The notes under the pieces: model-generated
What the model was told of the DNA's origin: nothing
The model's input: the letters and a program-made list of their open reading frames with translations, nothing else
Databases searched by the model: none
Program-made: the position numbers and the translations under genes
Part shown: positions 1-7,489 of the stretch, piece after piece
Numbering within the stretch: the stretch's first letter is position 1
Layout: every line of letters starts with the position of its first letter
DNA from: Streptomyces ochraceiscleroticus
GTDB taxonomy: Bacteria; Actinomycetota; Actinomycetes; Streptomycetales; Streptomycetaceae
Direction of reading: 5' to 3'
NCBI RefSeq assembly: GCF_000720485.1
Contig: NZ_JOAX01000006.1
Location: 1 to 64,000, forward strand
Length of the DNA stretch: 64,000 bases

Positions 1-128
1 GCATCCAGGTCGTGCTCGGCACCACCCAGCCCCAGCGCGTCACCGACGCCGCCGCCGGCTCGGACATCCCGCTCTCCCGCAGCGAGTGGTACGGGCTCAT
101 CCAGGCCGCCGGCCACAACGTCCCCTGA
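1..128 (+). CDS. Aldo/keto reductase, C-terminal fragment
   Basis: This is the last 41 codons of a gene that starts outside the window; the frame runs from base 3 to a TGA at 126-128. The peptide contains VVLGTTQPQRV followed by LSRSEWYGLIQAAGH, which resembles the end of bacterial aldo/keto reductases, where a strand of the TIM barrel carrying a G-T-T/S-x-P motif binds the 2'-phosphate side of NADPH. The enzyme would reduce aldehydes or ketones in the cytoplasm; the substrate cannot be inferred. The gene converges on the broken alcohol dehydrogenase at 464-1502, with a long hairpin between them. Confidence 0.7.
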   Translation, partial: IQVVLGTTQPQRVTDAAAGSDIPLSRSEWYGLIQAAGHNVP

Positions 129-376
129 TCCCGCGTCCCGTGCGCGACCTCAACCACGAAGAGGAGGTCGGGGACCTGCCCCACAAGCTGTCCACCAAGG
201 ACGCCCCGACGGGGGCCGCGTGTCACCTATTCCGCCCCGGCAGCAGGACTGCGAGGTCCGCGAGGTCGGCATTCCAGGGGAGCTGGCTGTAGCTGGTGCT
301 GCCCGGTTCCCTACCGACAACCACTGGCCGGTCCACTGAGGCCCTTGGCGATCCCGCCCCGTGCCTGGACCACCGT

Positions 377-419
377 ATTGCCCCCGTCCCTCCGACTGCT
401 GCTGGAGGGACGGGGCAAT
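377..419. terminator. Hairpin between convergent genes
   Basis: Arms 377-393 and 404-419 pair over 16 base pairs with one bulged G, around a 10-base loop. It lies between the aldo/keto reductase end (128) and the alcohol dehydrogenase end (464), so it probably terminates transcription from both sides. The rest of the gap 129-463 shows no convincing gene. Confidence 0.6.
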
Positions 420-463
420 GTGTCGAACAGGACGGCGAAGCCTGCCGATTCAGCTGACCGCCT

Positions 464-1502
464 TCAGCTCGCCAACGTCGAGTTGTCGACCACGAACCGA
501 TATCGCACATCCGAGGCGAGGACCCGGTCCCATGCCTCGTTGACCTGGTCGGCGCGGATGATCTCGACGTCCGGTGCGATGCCGTGCTCCGCGCAGAAGT
601 CGAGCATCTCCTGGGTCTCGGCGATGCCCCGATCTTCGAGCCGGCGAAGGAGCGCCCGTTCTCGAAGAGGGTGAACAGCGTCACCGGGACCGGCTCCGGC
701 GGCGCTCCCACGCTGACGATCGTTCCGCGGAAGGCCAGCAGCCTGAGGTAGCTGTCCAGGTCGAGCGGGGCGCTGACGGTGTTGACGATGAGGTCGAAAG
801 TGTTCGCCAGGTTCTCGAACGTGGCCGGGTCACTCGTCGCGTAGTAGTGATCCGCGCCGAGGCGCAGCGCGTCGTCCTTCTTGTTCATGCTGCGTGACAG
901 GACGGTGACCTCCGCGCCGAGCGCGTGGGCGAGCCGGACGGCCATGTGGCCGAGTCCGCCGAGCCCCATGACGGCGACCTTCTTGCCTGGTCCGGCGTTC
1001 CAGCGGCGCAGCGGCGAGTAGGCGGTGATTCCGGCGCACAGCAGCGGCGCGGCCTTCTCGAAGGGGATCGCCTCAGGGATACGCAGCACGAAGCGCTCGT
1101 CGACGACGACGTGGGTGGAGTACCCGCCCTGTGTGACACTGCCGTCGCGGTCGACGCCGTTGTACGTGTCGGTGAACCCGTTCAGGCAGTACTGCTCGTA
1201 TCCGGCTCGGCAGTTGGTGCACTCCCGGCACGAGTCGACCATGCAGCCCACCCCGACCCGGTCACCGAGCTTGTGCCGGGTGACCTCGGAGCCGACCTGG
1301 GTAACGACCCCGGCGATCTCGTGACCGACCGTGAGCGGGTACGGGACCTCGCCCCCCGGACGGTATGGATGTCGGAGTGGCAGATGCCCGCCCAGGAGAT
1401 GTCGATGAGCACGTCCTTCGGGCCGACCGGGCGCCGTTCGACCGTCCCGGGTACAAGCGGCCCCGTGGCGGACGTGGTGATATAGGCATCTCCGCGTGAC
1501 AT
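464..1502 (-). pseudogene. Zinc-dependent alcohol dehydrogenase, two frameshifts
   Basis: A medium-chain zinc alcohol dehydrogenase of the YahK/cinnamyl-alcohol type, split over reading frames. The start [10 protein letters not shown] (ATG at 1502, AGGA just upstream) leads to [12 protein letters not shown] with the catalytic-zinc Cys. Near 1355 the frame changes and a few residues expected between HTVRG and [10 protein letters not shown] are missing. The middle frame carries the zinc-binding GHE, a four-Cys structural zinc site ending in YEQYC, and the Rossmann motif GLGGLG. Near 640 the frame changes again, and the normal ending ([19 protein letters not shown], then RFVVD) continues to the TGA at 464-466. 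Both breaks lie in G/C runs, so sequencing indels are possible. As written, the gene makes no full-length enzyme. Confidence 0.75.
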
Positions 1503-1555
1503 GAGTTCCTGACGTGAAACGGATGCCGTGCTGCGGCATCGGTGAGCTTGCCGTG

Positions 1556-2746
1556 TCAGTCGTCGACGCGGATGCCGAGGACACGGTCGTCGTCGGGGCC
1601 GGGGTCTCCCCGGCCGTCGGTGTTGTTGGTGAGCACCCAGAGCGAGCCGTCCGGCGCGGGCACGACGTCCCGGAGCCGCCCGTGCCGGCCGGCGAGGAGC
1701 TCGGTCGATGTCCCCGGGTCCGACAGCGGAACCTCCCGAAGCCGCTCCCCGCGCAGGTTCGCCACGTACAGGGCGTCTCCGACGACGGCGATGCCGCTGG
1801 GGCTGGCGTTCGCGGGAGCCCACTGCTGCACGGGGTCGATGAACTCGTCCTCCCCCGCGATGCCTTCGACCCTGGGCCAGCCGTAGTTGCCGCCCGGCTC
1901 GATGACGTTGAGTTCGTCCCAGGTGTCCTGCCCGAACTCCGAGGCGTACATGGTGCCGTCGTCGGCCCAGGCGATGCCCTGCGGGTTGCGGTGGCCGTAG
2001 CTCCAGGTCAGGGACGCACGGAAGGGGTTGTCGTCCGGTACCCGGCCTTCGGGGGTCATGCGGAGGATCTTCCCAGAGAGTGCGCGCCGGTCCTGGGCGC
2101 GGTCTCCGTCGCCGGCGTCACCAGCGGTCGCGTACAGCATTCCGTCCGGGCCGAAGGCGATGCGTCCGCCGTTGTGGTAGCTCGCCGCGGGAATCCCTCC
2201 GAGGATCTCCTCGGGCGGCCCCAGGCGCAGTGATCCCGCCCGGCCTTCGATTGCGTACCGCTCAATGCGGTTCTCGTCGATGGCGGTGAAGTACGCGTAG
2301 AGGTGGTCGTCGCGCACGGCGAGCCCCAGGAGTCCGCCTTCGCCCATGGCCCGGGCCCCGGCGATCGTGCCGACCTCGCGGCTGTCGCCGTCGCGGCCCA
2401 GCTCCAGGACTCTGCCCGAGTCGCGCTCGCTGACCAGCGGGACATCGCCGTGGAACGCGATCGACCACGGCGCTTGGAGTCCCTCGGCGACCACTCGAGG
2501 TTTCTCAACTCCGGGCTCTGCCGAGGCACTTCGACTCGACGAGGATGGCGGTCCGCCCTCGGTACCGCTTACACACGAGGTCACCGAGACGGTCACGACG
2601 AGGGCACCGAAGAGAAGCCCGAACCGCCGCCTGACACCGAACAGTCGGGCTGCCCGCCTCCGGGGGCGGACGCCCCTCGAGGGAGTGTCCCCCGTCGTCA
2701 AAGACCGCGGACAGCCTGTTACTGGTCGATGCGCCGGTGACCGCAC
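1556..2746 (-). CDS. PQQ-dependent sugar dehydrogenase-like lipoprotein
   Basis: Soluble aldose/glucose dehydrogenase-type beta-propeller (GSDH family), which oxidises sugars at C1 using PQQ outside the membrane. A hydrophobic segment ends in SVTSC, a plausible lipobox, so the protein is probably an exported lipoprotein. Family motifs include [39 protein letters not shown] and [11 protein letters not shown]. The start is uncertain: I chose GTG at 2746, four bases after the stop of the upstream SDR, which suggests translational coupling; a TTG at 2701 would give a more usual signal-peptide length. The open frame extends further upstream but would overlap the SDR. PQQ itself may have to be acquired, as no pqq genes are visible. 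Confidence 0.75.
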   Translation of the reverse strand: MRSPAHRPVTGCPRSLTTGDTPSRGVRPRRRAARLFGVRRRFGLLFGALVVTVSVTSCVSGTEGGPPSSSSRSASAEPGVEKPRVVAEGLQAPWSIAFHGDVPLVSERDSGRVLELGRDGDSREVGTIAGARAMGEGGLLGLAVRDDHLYAYFTAIDENRIERYAIEGRAGSLRLGPPEEILGGIPAASYHNGGRIAFGPDGMLYATAGDAGDGDRAQDRRALSGKILRMTPEGRVPDDNPFRASLTWSYGHRNPQGIAWADDGTMYASEFGQDTWDELNVIEPGGNYGWPRVEGIAGEDEFIDPVQQWAPANASPSGIAVVGDALYVANLRGERLREVPLSDPGTSTELLAGRHGRLRDVVPAPDGSLWVLTNNTDGRGDPGPDDDRVLGIRVDD

Positions 2747-2750
2747 GGTG

Positions 2751-3416
2751 TCAGTCCGTTCCAGCGCCGACGGTCGTACGGAACGGTCCTCGCTCGGCGT
2801 GGATCGCCCACAGCCGGTCCGCCAACGCTTCGGGGGCATAGAGCGGATCGCCGCCCCCGATGGCGCCAGGGATGATCAGCTGTCCGACGTGGATGTTCCG
2901 CTCGGCAAGGGCGTCATGCAGCATCTGCCCGTACGCGGACTCGCCGGCGAAGGCGACCGAGGTTCCCGCCACGTTACCGTTGGGACGCGCCGCACTCGCC
3001 CCGTTGACCAGCAGGATCGTGCCGCGTCCCTGCTCCGTCATGCCTGGCAGCACCTGCCGCACCGCGGTGGCCGGTCCGAGGATGGAGAACTCGGCGGCAG
3101 CGGCGAGGTCGTCGGCCGCCGTCTCCAGGACGGGACGCAGGAAGTCCCGGCGCGGGACCGGGCTGTACTGCAGCACGTCGATCGGGCCGAGATCCTCGGT
3201 GGCCGCTGCGAGCGCAGCACCGAGGCCGGCCCGGTCCTGTACGTCGGCCGCATAGCCGCGCGCCTCGATGCCCTCGGCGGAGAGGCCGGCGGCGAGCCGC
3301 TCGACGTTCTCCTTGGTGCGCGAGATCAGCGCGACAGAGAATCCTTCGCGGCCGAAACGTCGGGCCACGGCGGCACCGAGTCCCGGACCAGCACCAATGA
3401 TGGCGATCGTCGTCAT
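2751..3416 (-). CDS. Atypical short-chain dehydrogenase/reductase
   Basis: An SDR-fold protein of 221 residues starting at the ATG at 3416, preceded by GGAGGG. The N-terminus has the Rossmann dinucleotide motif GAGPGLG. The usual catalytic Tyr-x3-Lys is not visible: where it would be expected the sequence reads ESAYGQMLHDALAE, with Tyr but no Lys four residues later. The usual N-N-A-G is also replaced (LQYSPVPRRD). It may therefore be a divergent or non-catalytic SDR. It forms a unit with the downstream PQQ-type dehydrogenase. The promoter region it shares with the divergent MFS gene contains one copy of the GTAC-N14-AC motif, and SDR genes are known neighbours of MmyB-like regulators. Confidence 0.8.
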   Translation of the reverse strand: MTTIAIIGAGPGLGAAVARRFGREGFSVALISRTKENVERLAAGLSAEGIEARGYAADVQDRAGLGAALAAATEDLGPIDVLQYSPVPRRDFLRPVLETAADDLAAAAEFSILGPATAVRQVLPGMTEQGRGTILLVNGASAARPNGNVAGTSVAFAGESAYGQMLHDALAERNIHVGQLIIPGAIGGGDPLYAPEALADRLWAIHAERGPFRTTVGAGTD

Positions 3417-3548
3417 GACATCCCTCCTGGCCAGCGGCAGGGCTGCAGTGCATGGCTCTCTTGCGTGGGTCGGGGGCGACCAGGGGCGGCCACAGTCCAC
3501 TCAGGTCTCCCACGCTAGGCAGCGATCTCTCACGCCGGGAGTCCCTCT

Positions 3549-3574
3549 CAGTACCCCCCTCGACCGGGACTCCC
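3549..3574 (+). promoter_or_regulatory. GTAC-N14-AC motif, site A
   Basis: GTAC at 3551-3554 is followed by a C run, and GGGACTCCC begins at 3566. ACTC begins exactly 18 bases after the G of GTAC, as in sites B, C and D. It lies between the divergent SDR (start 3416) and MFS gene (start 3684). I infer it is an operator for the MltR/MmyB-like regulators in this window. Confidence 0.55.
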
Positions 3575-3683
3575 TTCGTCACAGAAAGACTGATGTCCTG
3601 TACAAGCAGACGGCCGCCGTCGCCACGGACGTTCCCGGCCTCTCCTTCCGCTTCGCTGATCAGAAAGTTTTTCTCCCCCCGCC

Positions 3684-4883
3684 ATGACGACCGTCATAAG
3701 CCCGAGTCAGACCACACCCACGATTCCCCGAACACGCCTGCCGCTGGTGATCTACGTGCTGGCCGCAGGCACCTTCCTCATGGGAACGACAGAGTTCGTC
3801 GTCGCGGGCATCCTTCCGGAGATCGCCCACGACCTGGACATCTCCATGGCGAGTGCGGGCTTGGTGATCACCGTGTTTGCAATCGGCATGATCGTCGGCA
3901 CCCCGTTGATGGCCATCCTCACCCTCAAATTCGCCAGGCGCCTGACACTCAGCCTCTCGCTGCTCGTCTTCACCGTTGGCCACGTCATCGTCGCGCTGAC
4001 CTCGAACTATGCACTGATCCTCGGCGCCCGCTTCCTCACCGCCTTGGCGACGGGCGCCTTCTGGGCTGTCGCAGCTGTTGTGGCCGCCAAGGCCGCGGGA
4101 CCTGCGGCGAGCTCTCGCGCGCTGGGCATCGTGCTGGGCGGCGGGATGCTCGCCAACGTGCTCGGTGTCCCGCTCGGAGCCTTCGCCGGGCAGATCGTCG
4201 GCTGGCGCGGCCCGTTCTGGGCGCTCGCCGCCCTGGCCACGCTCGGCGCCCTCGTGGTCTACCGCCAGGTGGCCCCGGACCCGACATCCAGCCCGCTGCC
4301 CTCCGTGCGCGCCGAGCTGGCCAGTCTGCGGGACGGCCGCGTCTGGCTCGCCCTGGCCTGCTGCGCCATCGTCTGCGGCTCCTCGCTGGCCGCGTACAGC
4401 TTTATCTCGCCGCTCCTGGTCACCAACACCGGCCTGCCCACCTCCGCGGTGCCGCTCGTCCTGGTCGCCTACGGGGTCGGTGCGCTGATCGGCTCCTACC
4501 TCGGCGGACACCTCGGTGCCCACCGGCCGTACCGAGTTCTGTTCACCTGTGCCGCGATGACGTTCCTGGTGCTCGGCGCGCTGGCGCTGTTCTCCCACAA
4601 CGCCATCGTGACCGTCATCCTCGTGGCACTGCTCGGCCTGTTCGGGATGGCCACCAACCCGATCCTCATCGGCAAGGCCGTCGGCTACGCCGACCAGGCA
4701 CCCACACTCGCGTCCGCGCTCAGCACCTCCGCGTTCAACTTCGGCACGGCGGTGGGCTCGTGGATCGCCGGTTTCGCCCTTGAATCCGCACTCGGCGCGA
4801 CCGGCCCCGTCATGGTCGGCACGGCCATCGCCGCCCTCTACTTCCTCCCGCTCACGGTCCTCTTCGCCCGCGACCGTCGCTGA
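3684..4883 (+). CDS. MFS drug-type efflux transporter (DHA1)
   Basis: A 399-residue, roughly 12-helix major facilitator of the Cmx/AraJ-like proton antiporter group. The first helix contains YVLAAGTFLMGTTEFVVAG, typical of these exporters, followed by GRF-type loop motifs and a helix with the drug-antiporter pattern GIVLGGGMLANVLGVPLG. It should pump small hydrophobic compounds or sugars out across the membrane; the substrate is unknown. The start ATG at 3684 has no strong ribosome site. Its promoter region, shared with the divergent SDR, carries the GTAC-N14-AC site A. It converges on the regulator at 4962-5846 with a strong terminator between. Confidence 0.85.
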   Translation: MTTVISPSQTTPTIPRTRLPLVIYVLAAGTFLMGTTEFVVAGILPEIAHDLDISMASAGLVITVFAIGMIVGTPLMAILTLKFARRLTLSLSLLVFTVGHVIVALTSNYALILGARFLTALATGAFWAVAAVVAAKAAGPAASSRALGIVLGGGMLANVLGVPLGAFAGQIVGWRGPFWALAALATLGALVVYRQVAPDPTSSPLPSVRAELASLRDGRVWLALACCAIVCGSSLAAYSFISPLLVTNTGLPTSAVPLVLVAYGVGALIGSYLGGHLGAHRPYRVLFTCAAMTFLVLGALALFSHNAIVTVILVALLGLFGMATNPILIGKAVGYADQAPTLASALSTSAFNFGTAVGSWIAGFALESALGATGPVMVGTAIAALYFLPLTVLFARDRR

Positions 4884-4902
4884 GCGCACCGAACCGCCAG
4901 CG

Positions 4903-4952
4903 ACACGGAAGAGGGGCGGGGCCGCTATGGCGGTCCCGCCCCTCCTTCGTGT
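4903..4952. terminator. Bidirectional terminator
   Basis: A long GC-rich stem (core arms 4911-4925 and 4929-4944, extended by ACACGGAA / CTTCGTGT) between the convergent MFS and regulator genes. The outer arms keep pairing, and T-rich sequence follows on the + side. Confidence 0.75.
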
Positions 4953-4961
4953 TGTTCAGCG

Positions 4962-5846
4962 CTACGTACGGTGCCGCTGCTCCGGCGACGCCGTCTCGAA
5001 CTCGCCCGCAGCCCAGGAGGAGAGCAGGCGCAACCGCTCCTCGGACGCAGAGCCCGGCTCCGCGCTGTAGATCGTCAGGGTCAGGCCGGGCTCGGCGGCC
5101 ATTTCCAGGCCCTCGAATGCCAGTGTCATCTCGCCCACGACAGGGTGCCGGAAGGTCTTGAAGCCGGTGCCGTGGTGGCGGACGTTGTGCGCACCCCAGC
5201 GACGGCGGAACTCCTCGCTGCGTGTGCCGAGCTCGCCGATCAGATCATGCAGCTCTTTGTTGTGCGGATCCCGGCCGGCCTCGGCCCGCAGGATGGAGAT
5301 CGTGACCTCCGCGAAAGCGTCCCAGTCCGGGTAGAACTCGCGCGCCCGGTCGTCCAGGAAGACATGCCGGGCGATGTTCGGCGGCTGGTCGGGCATGTCG
5401 TACAGCTCCATGTAGAACGCCCGCGCGAGCTGGTTCACCGCGAGGAGATCCATACGGCCATTACGTACAAACGCAGGCCCTGCGATGACGGCGTCCAGCG
5501 CCCATTGCAGGCTCTCGTGCGGGGTCCAGCCCTTTGCACTGCGCCGTCGCGGCGGCCTGGCGACCGGGCTCGCGGCGTGCGCGAGGTCGAAGAGATGGGC
5601 TCGCTCGGCGTCGTCCAGGCGCAGCGCCTTGGCAAGCGCGTCGAGCACTTCCGGGGACGCTCCGCTGATTGCGCCGCGCTCCAGGCGGGTGTAGTACTCC
5701 ACACTCACCCCGGCGAGCGCGGCGACCTCGCTGCGCCGCAGGCCGCTGACCCGCCGGTTCGTTCCGGCCGGCAGTCCGACGTCTTCGGGCGAGACTCTGG
5801 CACGTCTGGAAGTGAGGAACTCGCGGACCTCTGCACGGTTATCCAC
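4962..5846 (-). CDS. MltR/MmyB-like HTH transcription regulator
   Basis: A 294-residue protein with an N-terminal XRE-type helix-turn-helix (about residues 25-85; GLRRSEVAALAGVSVEYYTRLERG) and a C-terminal MmyB-like ligand-binding domain (about 105-280; FVRNGRMDLLAVNQLARAFY, RRWGAHNVRHHGTG, HPVVGEMTLAFEGLE). I chose the GTG at 5846 over the ATG at 5855. The paralogue at 20636 starts at the matching GTG-GAC, and a -10-like TATCGT lies seven bases upstream, so the mRNA may be leaderless. Family members are often next to SDR genes and repress them; here an SDR and an MFS gene are close by. Site B lies in its promoter region, consistent with autoregulation. Confidence 0.88.
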   Translation of the reverse strand: MDNRAEVREFLTSRRARVSPEDVGLPAGTNRRVSGLRRSEVAALAGVSVEYYTRLERGAISGASPEVLDALAKALRLDDAERAHLFDLAHAASPVARPPRRRSAKGWTPHESLQWALDAVIAGPAFVRNGRMDLLAVNQLARAFYMELYDMPDQPPNIARHVFLDDRAREFYPDWDAFAEVTISILRAEAGRDPHNKELHDLIGELGTRSEEFRRRWGAHNVRHHGTGFKTFRHPVVGEMTLAFEGLEMAAEPGLTLTIYSAEPGSASEERLRLLSSWAAGEFETASPEQRHRT

Positions 5847-5891
5847 GCTTTCCACGATAGCCCGCGCAAACGGCTCCGAAGGAGACCCTCG

Positions 5892-5917
5892 CGGTACCCC
5901 CCTCCCCAGGGACTCCC
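5892..5917 (+). promoter_or_regulatory. GTAC-N14-AC motif, site B
   Basis: GTAC at 5894-5897 and ACTC at 5912-5915 in the same spacing as the other copies, with the class-I downstream half GGGACTCCC. It lies between the divergent regulator (start 5846) and the MFS-GH3 operon (start 6091), so one site could control both. Confidence 0.55.
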
Positions 5918-6090
5918 CGTGGAATTCCCGACGTGGTCATCTGCATGTCAGCGGCCTGCTACCGCCTCCGCGAGGCATCCACCTTCTTCGCCCGCGATCC
6001 CGCTCTTCTCTCCCCCTTCTCTTCGCCGCTTCCCCGCCGCCGGCGCCTGGTCACAGCCGCTGCGGTCGCCACCGGACCCCGGAGACAATG

Positions 6091-7416
6091 ATGTCCACTA
6101 CTTCGACGAGCAAGGCCCCCGAGGACCCGCCCACGGTCGAGGCGTCCTCCCAACCGGCCGCGCAGCTCCCAGGAGAGTCGCCGCAGCCGAAGCGCGTCCT
6201 CTTCATCTCCGCGTTGGCCTTCGGTCAACTGGGCCTGTTCATCGCCCTGTTCGCACCGATCATGATCGGCATGTCGGTCAAGGCAGGTGAGCTGGCGCAG
6301 AGCGACACGGAGCTCACCACCATCGTGGGGAACGTGCTCGGGTACGGCGCGATCGGCGCCTTCCTCGGCAACTCGATCTTCGGTCGCCTCTCGGACCGGT
6401 CACGCTCGCGCTTCGGGATGCGCCGCCCGTACATGATCAGCGGTGTCGCGATCATGGTAGTGGCGTTCTTCCTGATCGCCGTGGCCTCGAACGTCTGGAT
6501 GCTCGCGGCCGCCTGGTTCGTCGCCCAGTTCGGCGCGAACGCGGCGTACGGCCCGTTCACCGCGACGCTGGCCGATCAGCTGCCGGAGAAGCAGTACGCC
6601 CGGGTCTCCGCAGTGCTCGGCATCATGCAGAACATCGCGATCTTCCTCGCGACGTGGATCTCTTCGCTGCTGTCGACGAACACGCTCGCCATGTTCATGG
6701 CGCCTGCCCTTGTCGGTGCCCTGGCGATCGTGATGTACGCACTGGTGCTGCCGGACAAGGTGCAGCGGCACGGGGAACCGGAGCCGTTCCGTCTCGGCGT
6801 GCTGCTCCGCACCTTCTGGGTCAACCCCATCAAGCACCCCGACTTCGGCTTCGCCTGGCTGTCGCGGCTCTTCGTGATCACCGCCAACATGCTGTTCGTC
6901 ACCTTCCGGTTCCCCTACGTGATGAACCGGCTCGACGTTCCCAGGGCCGACGTGCCGGGCATCGTCTCCCAGGGCGTGCTGTGGTACACGATCTCCCTGA
7001 TCATCAGCGGCTTCGCTGCGGGCTGGCTGTCGGACCGCCTCGGGCGGCGCAAGGTGTTCGTGTTCGCATCAAGCGCGATCTTCGCGATCGGCACGTACCT
7101 GCTGCTGCACATCGACACGGTCGAGCAGTTCTACCTGGTGGAGGCGCTCATCGGCGTCGGCTACGGCATCTACATGGCCATCGACCTCGCCCTGGTCCTG
7201 CAGATCCTCCCGAACCCGGAGGATCGCGGGAAGGACCTCGGCGTCTTCAACATCGCCAACGCGCTGCCCTCCTCGTTCGCCCCGTTCATCGGCGCGGGCC
7301 TGCTCACCGTAGCGACCACCGCCGGGGCCCCGAACTACGACCTGCTGCTCACCACGGCCGCACTGGCAGCTCTGGCCGGCGCCTGCGCCATCCTCCCGAT
7401 CAAGAAGGTGCGGTGA
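6091..7416 (+). CDS. MFS sugar transporter-like
   Basis: A 441-residue major facilitator with about 12 helices, resembling sugar/cation symporters of the GPH/SLC45-like type (GRLSDRSRSRFGMRRPYM and SDRLGRRKV loops). Of two adjacent ATG codons I chose 6091, which has GGAG six bases upstream; the frame stays open far upstream but lacks a better start. It is followed after 73 bases by a GH3 beta-glucosidase, so it probably imports an oligosaccharide or glucoside that the enzyme then cleaves. The shared upstream region carries site B. Confidence 0.82.
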   Translation: MSTTSTSKAPEDPPTVEASSQPAAQLPGESPQPKRVLFISALAFGQLGLFIALFAPIMIGMSVKAGELAQSDTELTTIVGNVLGYGAIGAFLGNSIFGRLSDRSRSRFGMRRPYMISGVAIMVVAFFLIAVASNVWMLAAAWFVAQFGANAAYGPFTATLADQLPEKQYARVSAVLGIMQNIAIFLATWISSLLSTNTLAMFMAPALVGALAIVMYALVLPDKVQRHGEPEPFRLGVLLRTFWVNPIKHPDFGFAWLSRLFVITANMLFVTFRFPYVMNRLDVPRADVPGIVSQGVLWYTISLIISGFAAGWLSDRLGRRKVFVFASSAIFAIGTYLLLHIDTVEQFYLVEALIGVGYGIYMAIDLALVLQILPNPEDRGKDLGVFNIANALPSSFAPFIGAGLLTVATTAGAPNYDLLLTTAALAALAGACAILPIKKVR

Positions 7417-7489
7417 GCGGAGAACGCCCTCCCCCGCCGTCGGCGGCTGCACTGCGCCCCGAACACTCCACGCCTGAAAGAACGCCTCG

